Source: Clusia tigrina | Lineage: Eukaryota; Arthropoda; Insecta; Diptera; Clusiidae | Assembly: GCA_920105625.2 (NCBI GenBank) | Contig: OV050030.1 | Location: 102,765,698 to 102,829,697 of the forward strand | DNA length: 64,000 nucleotides | Direction of reading: 5' to 3' | Shown here: positions 46,441 to 57,215 of the stretch, piece after piece | Numbering within the stretch: the first letter of the stretch is position 1 | Layout of the letters: every line of letters starts with the position of its first letter | Position numbers and translations under genes: made by a program | Notes under the pieces: generated by a model | Told to the model about the DNA's origin: nothing | The model's input: the letters and a program-made list of their open reading frames with translations, nothing else | The model's database searches: none

Positions 46441-46600
46441 AGAGCGAAGCAGAACCGAAATTTTGATGGCCAAATACAATTTGGGTTAAAATTATTTTTT
46501 AGTGACTAGTTTTAAGATTTGATATACTTATTGTTAGGCTTAATTTAAGCAAATTCAATAAATAATTAATTCTTCTAATAAAAAAAAAAAATAAAAAAAA

Positions 46601-47060
46601 CTTGAGTTTTTGCTTAACCAGGAGCCCAAGTCCTTAACGTGTGTGTTCAAAGAGAGCGGAGTGCCGTGAAGACTAGGCATTGTAAACCTTGGAATTTGGA
46701 TTATGGATCCCAATCTCACCAGTTTGTTAACTGCCAGGTTCCAGAGGAGTGGTGATAAAACACCCCCTGTTAACCACCCTCCTTGATTGGACACTGCCGA
46801 TCGTGGAAGTGATGAAGCTAGATTTTAGTAGAAGCTCTACAAATTTAAGAAGGCCTGAATTCATGTTAAAATTATAGAGTGAGGAAATGGCAGCGTAGGG
46901 GCATACATTGTCGAATGGTCCCTCGATGTCCAGAAATATGGCAAGTGTGAATTCCTTGAACTCCAAGAATTAGACAACTTGAGAAATGAAAGAATGAAGA
47001 CCTGTCGTTGCCGAAAATTTGAACAACAGATGTAATGTGTCGAGTTACGGGATAATTTGT
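46601..47060 (-). mobile_element. LOA-like LINE fragment C
   Basis: A short minus-strand RT relic: EFTLAIFLDIEGPFDNV (46966 downward) followed by GGVLSPLLWNLAVNKL and then, after an internal deletion of the YADD region, IPRFTMPSLHGTPLSLNTHV. The motifs match copies B and D. The catalytic box is missing. Confidence 0.75.
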
Positions 47061-47440
47061 GGAGCTGCTGTTTATTTTGCATAAAGAGAGTTAATATTTT
47101 AAGAAATATGTGAATAAGAGTATCAATAGGGTTACAGTATATAATGAATAAGAGACACAGTTATGAAAATACATACAATAAATTATGAATTATACAAAAT
47201 TTTCAAGTATAATAATACAAGTTCTCCATGAACGGTATATTGCAATTAAAAATAACTATAGACAAAATTTGTATAAATTTAAAGAAAAGCAAGAGATATA
47301 AGAAGGAGACTATTGTTGTGTATCATGAAAGTCATGCATACCATACGCATTAATTTTAACGATTACTTGACGCTCAGACGTAAACTATTCAGGTCTCCTA
47401 CCAGTAACAACAGTTTCTTTGAATGTATTTACAGACGCTC
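47061..47440. other. AT-rich interval without recognisable gene
   Basis: About 380 bases with no ORF above background and no clear repeat. It may be decayed upstream gypsy sequence, since gypsy RNase H starts soon after. Confidence 0.5.
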
Positions 47441-48716
47441 TCTTTTGACTTAAGGTTCGTAAAGTGGTGTGCAATTGGGGAATTGTCATTAATACGGACG
47501 AAGATTCATAGTATACACAGACCATTGACCACTCGTCTCTTTGTTTTCTCATAAGAACCCATCATCTGAACTTACTAGAATGAGATTAGATTTATCAGAT
47601 TACGACTTCGAAATAATATATAAAAAGGGTAGTATAAATACCAATGAAGAAGGATTATCTAGAATAAAAATACACTCTCAAGTTTGGAAAGAAATGATTC
47701 CAACAAACAATGACCCAACGCTGGAAAAGGTGTTAGCAATAACAAGAGGGATATCTGCAAAAACGATGGCAGATAACAATATAAAATTGGAAAAATATAG
47801 TTCTCATATGAAGACTGATCACCTTTACATTTGGGACTGAACATCCATATCTGACATCAGATATATAAAGAAATTAAGATTTCAAATAGAGTGCAATAAA
47901 AAGGCTACCCAGAGAAATAATAATATATTAAAGAGGAGTAGTGATAATCCTGCGAAATAAGTTTCGTATCAGGACAAAAATATTATCCCAATGAATAGTA
48001 CATGTACATGAAAATGAAGTTATATTGGGATGTGTTGATAATCCAGCGAATTAGTTTCGTACTTGGAGAAGCTTTTATCTACAATGTACAAATATAATTT
48101 AAAAGATTTAGTGCTAAATGAAGAAGATGTTATATTTGAACACGTGTCTAAAGAAAAACTTAAAAAAATGTATGAAATGCTGCCACAAAAATTTGAAAAG
48201 GAAAGTAAAGTCTCGCAATTGAATATACTAATATATAAAAACCCCTTGTAGAATATTAGATAAAGAAGAACAAATTAGGCTAATCGAAGAATACCATAAT
48301 ACACAAGCTGGAGCTTATTTTGGGTACGTATGGAAAAACATGAATAAAATGGTAAAGCAATTTATTTCAATGTGCTGGAGCTGTGCATTAACAAAACAAA
48401 CAAGGCACACAAAAGAACAATTAGTACATACAGATACGCCAAATATGAGTTTCGAAACCACAGGCAGTTTTAAAATTTTAAAATCAGAGAGAGGAACGGA
48501 TTTCACTAATGAATTAATGGATAGAATTTGTAATTTACTAGCAAAACTTTTCCACACTATATCATCATCAAACTTTCGGTTCGGATGAACGTAATCACAG
48601 AGCATTAAACGAATACATGTTAATGTTCACGGAACATTATGACTGGGACAGATGGATATCATATTATACATTTGCGTATAATACTACACCGCATGTAGAT
48701 ACTGCTTATACACCAC
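47441..48716 (+). pseudogene. Gypsy-C pol relic (RNase H and integrase)
   Basis: RNase H end: FIVYTDH, then a stop, PLVSLFSHKNPSS, LDLSDYDFEIIYKKGSINTN. Integrase zinc region: IRLIEEYHNTQAGAYFGYVW and FISMCWSCALTKQTRHTKEQ. After a deletion that removes most of the core, ILKSERGTDFTNELMDRI (second Asp region) and DWDRWISYYTFAYNTTPHVD follow, ending YTP at the next insertion. This third gypsy family differs from A and B. First catalytic Asp and Glu are not seen. Confidence 0.78.
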
Positions 48717-49815
48717 TTTTTTTAATTTTTTTATTATTATTTTATTTTTTATTAACAAATCTTATACCATATACAGAAACGTTTCATAATTGCACCTAGT
48801 AAATGCTGGTAATACTAACTAGCAATTTTGTTAGAATAAATTAAACAAATTAAAAGAAAACCGTTAAGTATTTTATGTATATGCTAACATACGAGTATAA
48901 CATATAAATAAAATATCGGCTACTCGAGTTCCGTTCGGTCTGACACTGTTTTCCGTTTTAGCCGCCTACGCTGCGAAGTCATCAGAAGAAGAGATGCTGC
49001 AACGTTGACATGCGATTTCAGTCGCTGTTTGTGAGAAATGGAAAATTTGTTTGTCACATCAGTGAGAGTTGGCATGCCAAGATCACGATAGAGATCGCTA
49101 TTTCTAACATAGTATGGTGCATTAACAATACATCGCCGCACTTTTTTTTGAAAACGTGGCAATGTATATTTCACTAGCACGGATCCCCAAAATTGGATGC
49201 CATAGGTCCAGGTCGGCTTAAGTATTTGTTTATACACCATTAGTTTGTTGTGAATTGATAGGGTAGAGTGTCTGCCAATAAGGTGGTACAATTTGTTGAA
49301 TTTTAGGCCAAGCTCCTCTCGTTTTTTCTTTACGTGAGCTTTCCAGAGCAATTTGGCGTCGAGTGAAAGGTATTTGGCTTCGTTGACATGTGGGATTATT
49401 AACTCATCCATGAAAATCGGTTTGTAAGGTGTATTTTTCAGTGAAAAAACTATATGCGCTGATTTGGTTTTGTTAAACTTAATGCGTCATTTCTTAGCCC
49501 ATGACGCAATACAGTTAAAGGCCTCTTGTAGCTTAGCCGTCGCGTCTTCGATAGTGTTACCTGTCGCCACACCAGTATCGTCCGCAAATGTTGCGATTAC
49601 TTGCTGATTGGCTGTTGGTAGGTCGTATGTATACAGGAGGTACAGCAGAGGCCCCAGGATGCTCCCTTGCGATACACCAGCACTAATTTTTTTCAAAGAA
49701 GAATGGGCGGTTTCGTACTTAACACTAAAGTACCTGTCATCAAGGTAAGCACCTCGCAATCTTGCATTGGCAACAATGTCCGCAGCTTTTGTAATAGACC
49801 TGCATGCCACACCTA
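48717..49815 (-). mobile_element. Jockey-type LINE fragment, 5' truncated
   Basis: T-rich sequence at 48717-48765 represents a poly(A) tail of a minus-strand LINE. Upstream in the minus direction are RT pieces: GVSQGSILGPLLYLLYTYDL, ATFADDTGVATGN (catalytic), a frame break near 49490, then VNEAKYLSLDAKLLWKAHVK, LKPTWTYGIQFWG and RFQKKVRRCIVNAPYYVRNS. Motifs FADDT and YGIQLWG are Jockey-like. It was inserted within the Gypsy-C integrase, whose C-terminus resumes after 49815. No clear TSD. Confidence 0.8.
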
Positions 49816-50111
49816 ATCGGTAATATTCTGGAAATTATGGTATCTACCGAATGAGATACAAGAAAACGCATCAAAATTGTATTATTTTGAATATTATTTA
49901 AGTGAATTAAGAATTAGGTTAAACACATAATTAAATAAAGCAAGACAATTTTTTAAAATAATAAAACAAAGAAGATTAAAAAGTAAGGAAGGAATTAATC
50001 CATTCAACTTAGAAATAGGAAATTTAGTTATGGTAAAATTAGGAAATATAAAGAAATATTAAAAACCATACCATGGTCCATATAAAGTAATGAAAATAAA
50101 AGATTTTAATA
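49816..50111 (+). pseudogene. Gypsy-C integrase C-terminal piece
   Basis: The Gypsy-C frame resumes with YFEYYLSELRIRLNT, then INPFNLEIGNLVMVKLGNIK and PYHGPYKVMKIKDFN, the region after the integrase core (G-x-x-V-x-V-K and G-P-Y-K-V). It is interrupted by the mariner element at 50112. Several stops. Confidence 0.72.
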
Positions 50112-51366
50112 AAGGTTTTCCAATAATAGGTGTTATTTTGGTATTCAAAGAAAAATGCATTTTGGAGATAAATGATCGAATGTTTATTTCATAATAAAAA
50201 GGAAGGTATGCCGTTAATAATGAAAAGCAACATCAGCCAAATGGACACCACGGCCACGCTTACAGGACCATATCCTTTTCATTAAATTTTCCATAACGAT
50301 ATCGCAAAGTGGCTGCCCTATGTCCTCGATAGCCTCACGAATTCTATCTTTGAGGTCTTGAATCGACGCTGGGCTGTTGGCGTAGACCTTATCTTTCACG
50401 TGGCCCCAAAGGAAGAAGTCGCAAGGTGTTAAATCACAAGATCTCGGTGGCCAATTGTGCGAGCAATGGTTTCGTTGCTTGTGTGGCACGTAGCGCCGTC
50501 TTGTTGAAAGTAAACGTTGTCCAGATCAATACCATCCAACTCCGACCATAAAAAATCATTAATCATCTCTCGATAGCGCAATCCATTGACCGTAACTGTT
50601 GATCCAACCTCATTTTCGAAAAAGTAAGGTCCAATGACCCCGCCGGACCATAAACCGCACCAAACAGTCACATGTTGAGGAAGGAGAGGCTTCTCAACAA
50701 TAACTCTTGGGTTTTCCGAGCCCCAGATGCACAATTTTGCTTGTTGACGTAGCCACCGAGGTGGAAATGGGCCTCATCAGTCAAGATGATTTTTCGATGG
50801 AATTCCGGATCATTTTCATGCATTTCAAGGACCCAATCAGCAAAGACACGACGTTGTTGATAATCGGCCGGCTTGAGTTCTTGTGTTAACTGAACCTTAT
50901 AAGCCTTAAGACCCAAGTCTTTATGCAAAATACGTTATAATGACGTTTGTGGAATGCCCAATTCCAAAGAACGACGAGGGATCGACAAACCTGGGTTTTC
51001 TTCCACACTTTGGGCTACAGCAGCATTATTCTCAGTTGTTCTTGAGCAACGTACACGGGTTTTATTCTTCATATCACTAACTTGTCCCAACAGCTCTAAT
51101 TTTTCCACCAATTTCTGCATTGCGGTCCGACAAGGTGCTTCACGACGACCCAAAAATGCTTTAGTTTTGCGAACTGTGACTGCAAGATTTTCACCATATT
51201 TGTAGTGAATTTTATTAATTTCAATGCGCTGTTGAAGCGTGTATCGTTCCATTTTAAGTAATGGCGTAGTTTCTACTTGTCAAATGTCAAAGAATAAAAG
51301 CTTCAAAAGTGACAGCTACCGAAACACCGGGTGATTCAAAATAACACCTCTTGTTGGAAAACCCTT
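50112..51366 (-). mobile_element. mariner-like transposon, 1255 bp, TA target site
   Basis: Inverted ends AAGGTTTTCCAATAATAGGT (left) and AAGGGTTTTCCAACAAGAGG (right, minus strand) share about 25 of 30 bases; TA flanks both (50110-50111, 51367-51368). Length of 1.25 kb and one transposase gene on the minus strand are typical of mariner/Tc1. It inserted in the Gypsy-C integrase C-terminus. Confidence 0.92.
50214..51252 (-). pseudogene. mariner-like transposase
   Basis: Starts MERYTLQQRIEINKIHYKYG. A helix-turn-helix region follows; TAA at 50935-50937 is the first stop, with homology continuing in frame (LHKDLGLKAYKVQLTQELKP). First catalytic Asp: IILTDEAHFHLGG. A shift near 50733 leads to GSENPRVIVEKPLLPQHVTV, then VYFQQDGATCHTS (second Asp). 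A deletion with frame change near 50470-50490 precedes NWPPRSCDLTPCDFFLWGHV (third Asp). The gene would cut and paste the element; one stop and two shifts inactivate it. Subfamily within Tc1/mariner is not resolved. Confidence 0.9.
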
Positions 51367-51368
51367 TA

Positions 51369-51736
51369 CTATAATAGAAATGATTGGACATTTTAAATAA
51401 TTCCTTAACTATATGTTAAAAAATTTATATAAATGACTTAAAAATCATATTACAAATAATTAAATTAGAGTTTACGAAAAATAATTTTAAAAAAATGATT
51501 AAAAAAAATTGTTTTAAATAATAAGTTTTAGCTTAAGGGTATGGGTATAGTGTGCAAAGTCATAACATCCTGAACATAACACACACACAATTCTAATGTT
51601 TCGTATGAATGAATCAAGCTGAACTTACTCATCACTCTTGCGCTGCAATTTTGACTCGCGCAATTACATAGCAAGAATAGTAATTGGGTCAGAATTCATA
51701 CTACGAATCGAATGATACATGTAAATAGATATACGT
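51369..51736. other. AT-rich interval without recognisable gene
   Basis: Possibly residual Gypsy-C 3' sequence. No LTR signature (no second copy in the window) and no ORF. Confidence 0.5.
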
Positions 51737-51829
51737 AAGTAGGTAGGTAAGGCGGCCACCCGAAAAGGGCGCACTTAGGCCAGTATTGCCCCTTTGTGGT
51801 ACCGCCTGTGACAACAGGTCGCATCCCTT

Positions 51830-52650
51830 TCAAAGGTCCAGCCATTTGGAGCTTTTAAGGAAGCAGTTGATGGAGCTAATATTTTTTTTGAGATATCTCC
51901 CAAGGAGTCCAAAAAGTAGTCGCCTAGGAAAGTGCGCCTCCTTTTGGACAGCGCTGGACACGTGCACAACAGGTGAGCAATGGACTATTCCTCCTCCTCG
52001 TCCATGCAACTCCTGCATAAGTCGTTAGAGGCCATCCGCAGGCTACATCCGTGTGTACCTAGAGTCCAGTGTCCCGTTAGGAAGCTAATCACGGAACCTA
52101 TGCTTTGTCTATTTAGAGCCACTAGGTCCTTAGAGCGCTTGACATTTATCTCTGGCCAGGTTTGTCGAGCTATTTTACATCCTAAAAATTCAGACCAGCG
52201 CCTGCCCGCTGTGCCTAAGAATATTGTATTTACTAAGAGCTTACATATGGCAATAGGAATACCAAAGTTCGACCTATCTGGTTCCATCGGTATGGTAGTA
52301 CCCTCACGGGCAAGTTCATCCGCCTTGCAGTTTCTTAGAATATCTCTGTGACCGGGAACCCAGCACAGAAGCAGCCGGGTCTGCGTAGCTATCTCGTCAA
52401 AAGATTTGCGGCAGCTCTTGACGGCTTTTGAGGTGATAATAACCGAATCCAGGGAGCGCAAAGCAGCTTGGCTGTCGGACAGAATGCAAATATCAAGTCC
52501 AGAAATCTTCTTCTTCTTTAGCCAACACAGTGCTGTTTCTATAGCCGCGCCCCCTGCCTGAAAAATACTGCCGTGGTCGTTTGGACATGTTAATGTCCAA
52601 ATCTTCTGAGAATACACCACCTCCCACCCTTCTTTGTAGTTTTTATCCAT
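51830..52650 (-). pseudogene. LOA-like RNase H (copy D)
   Basis: Frame 52650-51985 encodes RNase H: GSIFQAGGAAIETALCWL (Glu), ICILSDSQAALRSLDSV (Asp), LLCWVPGHRDILRNCKADEL (His and Asp). The distal Cys/His block (CRSCMDEEEE, then ECSPVVHVSSAVQ-like) follows near 51990 in another frame. The first Asp lies upstream near 52640 (DKNYKEGWEVVYSQ). It would remove RNA from hybrids during target-primed reverse transcription. Confidence 0.82.
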
Positions 52651-53122
52651 CTGTGTAAATGTGAACCCCTTCTAAATGAGGAGGGATGCCATCCCTCCAT
52701 TCGTCACTGGAGGGAATGGAGATCTGGCACATACGATGGAAGGCATACATTGGTTTGATCTAGCCGAAAGAGTCATGAATAAAATGTCTTAAAATGGACC
52801 CATGACCTATATTCCTGGCAACTAATTGATGCGTAGTTTTTAGCTGAGTTTGCAGCCATTTTTTCGTTAAAAAGCCTAACAGGCAGCAGATTGAGCATAA
52901 TGTCTAATGCTGCCGTTGGAGTCGTTCTAATGGCACTACTTATGAATACCTACTTATCAGCCTATTGTACGTGGACTTACTTAGGGCTGTCCACCAAGCA
53001 AGCACCCCATAGAAAAGGACTAGTCGTACCACAGCTGCGTATATCCAATAGTCTACCTTAGGCTGTAACCCCCATTTTTTCTTATTATTATTTTGCAAGA
53101 GTACAGAGCTACCTGAGCCTTC

Positions 53123-54336
53123 CTAATGCGCCTTCCAGTTCAGCTTCCTATCTAGGACCACGCCCAGATATTTAGCCTCCTCGACAAGGTTAATATCTAC
53201 ACCCATTAGTTTTGGAGCAATTAATTGAGGAATTTTATATATCCTAGTGAAGAGCACCAGCTTAGTCTTGGTCGGATTAACCCCCAACCCACAGTCAGTA
53301 ATCCATTTAGAGAGAATGTTCAACATGTGTTGAATCAAGTCCCTCAAATTAGATATGTATTTTCCTGAGATACTAATAGCAACATCGTCCGCATACGAAA
53401 TCAGCTTGCACCCTTCCCTCTCCAGTCGAACAAGCAGCTTACCGCAAGATTCCAGAGTAGGGGTGAAAAAACTCTACGTTGAGGTGTGCCTCTGCACACG
53501 GACTTCTTGGCCGACGCCGCTTCCAGCTGTGAATTGATTATCCTGCTACTAAGCATGTTTTCAATCCACCTACTAATGGCGGGTTCCACCTCCAAGTCTC
53601 GCATCGCACCGATTATTCCGTCTGATTTGATGTTGTTCAAGGCTCCCTCAATGTCCAGGAAAACCACTAGGGAGAACTCCTTGTTATGCAGGGAGCACTC
53701 AATAATAGAGGCTAAGAAGTGTAAAGCGGTCTCAACCGATTTATGCTTGAAGTAGGCATGCTGAGAGACTGACAGCTTCTGTCTGTCTACAGTGAGCCTC
53801 AGATGAATATCTAACAACCTTTCCAGGATTTTCATACAGAAGGAGGACAGACTAATGGGCCTTAAGTCCCCTGGAGCTCTGTGCGAGCTTTTGCCTGCCT
53901 TGGGTATAAAAATGACCCTAACATGCTTCCATGAGTCTGGAATATACGCTAATTCAATACAACTATTGTAGATCTTTATCAGCCACTCCATTATACGATT
54001 CTCTGACTGCTGAATTTCAATTGGAGCTACACCATTTGGGCCAGATGCCTTAAAAGGTTTGAAGCTATGGAAAACCCATTGCCATTTTGGGCTCGTGACT
54101 ATATCTGAGATGACTTCCACTATATTCGCGCTGGGTTTCGTCCTCCGCGGAATGGTGCTCAAACAACCAGGGAAGTGAGTCTCCAAAAGAAGCTCTAGAG
54201 TCTCATTACTATTTGAAGTGCAAGATCCATCCTCCCTCCTCAGGTAACCAGGGACCATTGGAGCAGTTGATAGGATCTTCCTCAACCTGGACGTCTCAGA
54301 GATATCTTCTGGCAGCGTCCTCAGCAGCAGTAGGTA
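53123..54336 (-). pseudogene. LOA-like reverse transcriptase (copy D)
   Basis: Frame 54336-53401 starts with the pre-RT region (LPEDISETSRLRKILSTAP), followed by KASGPNGVAPIEIQ, DLRPISLSSFCMKILERLL, SLVVFLDIEGALNNIKSDGI and CRGTPQRRVFSPLLWNLAV, where QGG is replaced by QRR. After a shift near 53400, ISYADDVAI (catalytic) and CGLGVNPTKTKLVLFTRIYK, then KYLGVVLDRKLNWKAH. The YADD is intact; the frameshift and the altered GTPQGG motif suggest inactivity. Confidence 0.87.
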
Positions 54337-54470
54337 GTAAGAAAAGTATAAAAGGCGAAGCTTTCGCAAAATAAAATCAGATTCAAGTTAGAAGACTTAA
54401 CACTACTGTCTTGAATTCTCAACCTGGTGCGGTGATACAACTGCACAGGTCTACATACTAACATAATACA
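54337..54470 (+). repeat. LTR-like tail (TATA, poly(A) signal, PBS follows)
   Basis: TATAAAAGG (54347-54355), AATAAA (54370-54375) and an end at AATACA (54470) followed by TTGGCGATCCTGCGACC, which resembles a primer-binding site. It is the right part of the fuller LTR-like segment at 59303-59740. Element family not identified. Confidence 0.5.
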
Positions 54471-54697
54471 TTGGCGATCCTGCGACCATCATTACAATAC
54501 ATACAGGACACATAAATATTAACGTTTGCCAGTGTGTTTTGAATGCAACATATTTCAATATTAACAACTTCACAGGTCTACATACTAACATAATACATTG
54601 GCGATACTGCGACCATCATTACAATACATACAGGACACATAAATATTCACGTTTGCCAGTCTGTTTTGAAAGCTACATATTTCAATATTAACAGCTA
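54444..54697 (+). repeat. 127-bp tandem duplication of LTR end and PBS
   Basis: CACAGGTCTACATACTAACA begins at 54444 and again at 54571. The duplicated unit contains the LTR end, the putative primer-binding site and about 80 bases of leader. The same doubling occurs at 59714 and 59841 in unit 2. Confidence 0.88.
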
Positions 54698-55861
54698 TCA
54701 AAAATACTAATTCTTCAGAGAACATTTCCATACTTACTGCAATTAGAACCCCTCCTAGAGTAGACATTGAAATTAGGAGAAAAAACTTTTGACGAAAGTA
54801 TGCATGGGCGAAGCCATGTTTCCGAAAATGCAATTATATCATATACGAAAGCAGAACTGGCTAGCAAAACGTTTGCAAGCTTTGTATTTAAACACCGTAC
54901 GTTTTGGTATAACAATAACAGATGAGTAACGTTGTTTAGTTTTTTGAAGCTGGTTTTGAATTATGTGTTGCAATTTTAGGATGTGATCCTGATTCATATT
55001 CACGCACCACTGCATTTAGAAGCCAGAATTTTGGGTCGGCAAATAAGTGAGTAGGTACCTTAATTTTGAAAGATGAGGTATACCTAACAAATTATAATTA
55101 AACTTAGAAATTTTGATTGTTGACTTTAGGAGATGGTTGAAAAATAGATTCGATGTGAAACCGTATGTCGTCCTCCATTGTATCGGCAGAGAATCTCGAG
55201 ACAAATACAGCTTTTTTCCCAACTACGCTTTCCTCTTCAGAAATACAACTAACAGAATTAACTAGACTTTCAGTCGAAACAGCGGATGAAGCAATGCTGG
55301 CATATGTTTGGCTCGCAACAGACTTAGAAGAAGTAAATCCCGGTAAAGAGCTGAATACTATGAGATTATTATCAGCCGGAATAGTCAATTTAGCTAGAAG
55401 GGTCTACATTAACTGGCAGATTTGTAACTAATGACAAATCCTTAACAGATTTCCGCATCGGAAACAGTAGGCTTAAGAGAAGGCTTAAGAGAAAGCCCAG
55501 ACTTAGCAGTTGATGCAACCACATTTGAAGACAAAGTGTTAGCGCCTCGCGAAACAGGCTTATTGCGCTTTCGATTAGGAGAAACTACCATATCTTCCAT
55601 GCACTTTAACTCTGAAAAATATGATTCACATTCTTCAAACTATGCTTGCGCCAATGCCAAGTATCTGGCAACATCGAGGAAAGCCTTATTAAAAACTCCA
55701 AACATTTTGTAAAGATCAGCATCAGAGTTATGCCATTTATGGCAAGACCAGCGAATACCCTTACCATCATTTATGTTGTCGAGTTCGCGACCAGTAAAGC
55801 CAGCACACTTAAGGTGCTCAGCGTCATCACACAGACAGTACATTACAAACCGCTCTGCCAT
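54698..55861 (-). pseudogene. LINE 5' part: ORF1 with PHD-like finger, and EN start
   Basis: Minus strand. ORF1 starts MAERFVMYCLCDDAEHLKCA; CLCDD, HLKCAGFTG and GIRWSCHKW fit a PHD-type finger, known in ORF1 of some CR1-group LINEs, but the final Cys is Trp. More ORF1 lies at 55388-55104 (GKKAVFVSRFSADTMEDDIR, an RNA-binding-like block). Then EN begins: LYQNVRCLNTKLANVLLASS, AFSETWLRPCI, and in another frame GGVLIAVSMEMFSEELVFL. RT is absent, so the fragment is 3' truncated at 54698. Clade CR1 or Jockey group; certainty moderate. Confidence 0.68.
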
Positions 55862-56290
55862 ATTTATGACGCTGCAGCCCTATAATAAAAATAAAACTAT
55901 GAGTGCCTCAAAGCAGTATACAAAACTTAAAAAAAAAACCACAGGACCGAACCCGTGACACCTGTCAATTAATCCTAGCAGATAAGTTTGAAAGATACTT
56001 GGAAACGATGAAGCAAAAGCTAATTAAAAGAAAATCTGTGAAAAACAAAAAAAAATTTGTGAATTTAATAGAGAATAAAAATAAAGTACAACAACAGAAT
56101 ACACAGATACAATGCTATTGCACTACAACTTTTCTGACACAGCCGAGTCAAGTTAAACACTTTAACGATAAACCACTATGAATAAATGAATACACCGCAC
56201 CGCACAAAATATAACAGCTAATTTAGTATACAATTATAAAATTGATAAAAATTTGAAGGAGCGCTTAAAATTTCGCGACAGATTAGACAT
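55862..56290. other. A-rich interval with short basic ORF, no assignment
   Basis: A 92-codon frame (55903-56181, Lys-rich, KQKLIKRKSVKNKKK) is kept in both duplication units, but conservation follows from the recent duplication and gives no evidence of coding. It may be LINE 5' UTR or Jockey remains. Confidence 0.35.
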
Positions 56291-57215
56291 ATCTTCTGAT
56301 CATTCACATTTAATGATTATATTATTATAAATAGCTATATTTCACGAGTCTCATTACTCTTCCATAACTAACTGCCTCAAGTATTGAAAGTATGTAAGCA
56401 GTCATATAAATATCACACCACGTCTAAAATCCGAAGTTGAAATCGTAGCAACCCTTCAAAATATAAATTCCGTTTTTGTGTCAGCAGCTATACCTGCAAC
56501 TCCTCCTAAATTACCATTACCATCGCATGGTATCTGGAAAAATACAATGAACATTGAAAACCTACTCAATGAAAAGAGACGGTTCAGACACTAATGGCAA
56601 AAACACAGATCGGCTCTGACCAAACAAAACTATGTTTTATCTAAAGATGTCCCAGTGAAGCTTTACATAAAGAGATGGAAAAACACTTAAAAACCCACAC
56701 GAGGAAATTATGCCCTATAGAAAAGTCTAACTATTCCTTGAGGAATTTCACTTTAATTGAGTAATGGGAGCTGGGCGAGTAGCCACAAAGATAAAGCTTT
56801 AGCGTTTCCTCATCATCTGGAAAAATCTGTTTCCACCTAATGCTGGGACCAATGATTTCGTAATTCCATCTCTAGTCACCAAAAAACGTTTAACCCAATT
56901 CAAGTCAAGGCAAAGGAAGTAAAATACAAAATTACTGCCAAAATGGTAGCTGAGTTTCCAGATATAGCTTTCAAAATTTTAACACAGCTGTTGAATGTTT
57001 CGAATTGGCTATTTCCCTTCAGCTTGGAAGATATCGCAGGTAATCATGATTCTTCAGCTCGGAGAAGATGAAACATAACCGGTGTCATACATTATTATTA
57101 GTCTCCTGTCAACACTTTTAAAACAGCGTTTCCTCTATAAGCAGCTCTCGTTTATATTAGCACAGATTTTCACAAGCCATGGCTGTAATGTGTCTAACCT
57201 GTACATTGTAACAAC
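56291..57215 (+). pseudogene. Jockey-type ORF2 fragment, highly decayed
   Basis: Pieces in several frames: ISSDHSHLMI (end of EN), TPRLKSEVEIVATLQNIN, SAAIPATPPKLPLPSHG and LLNEKRRFRHYWQKHRS, as in the EN-RT linker of the Jockey at 44.6-44.8 kb (KRRLRREWQKHRSPISKYNL there). Further RT remains to about 57180 are barely recognisable. More decayed than the 42-46 kb copy. Confidence 0.7.

Larger units (their letters stand above)
42164..46600 (+). mobile_element. Jockey-clade LINE, near full length
   Basis: ORF1 with a PRE_C2HC domain and zinc knuckles, then EN and RT, no RNase H, then a 3' poly(A)-like end (46578-46600, A runs with T interruptions). This is Jockey organisation. The 5' UTR is placed at 42164-42295. 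A TSD could not be found. Damage is limited to one stop and one frameshift in ORF1 and a few changes in EN; the RT is open for 482 codons. Confidence 0.88.
51737..54336 (-). mobile_element. LOA-like LINE copy D, 5' truncated
   Basis: Minus strand; the 3' tail is CTAC repeats (plus strand AAGTAGGTAGGTAA). RT (53123-54336) and RNase H (51830-52650) follow the same order as copy B but belong to a distinct subfamily by sequence. The 5' end stops at 54336 exactly where the 5.27-kb duplicated block begins. No TSD was found. Confidence 0.85.

Noticed and set aside
55903..56181. Lys-rich 92-codon ORF conserved in both units
   Set aside because: Same reason; A-rich sequence easily gives Lys/Asn-rich open frames.
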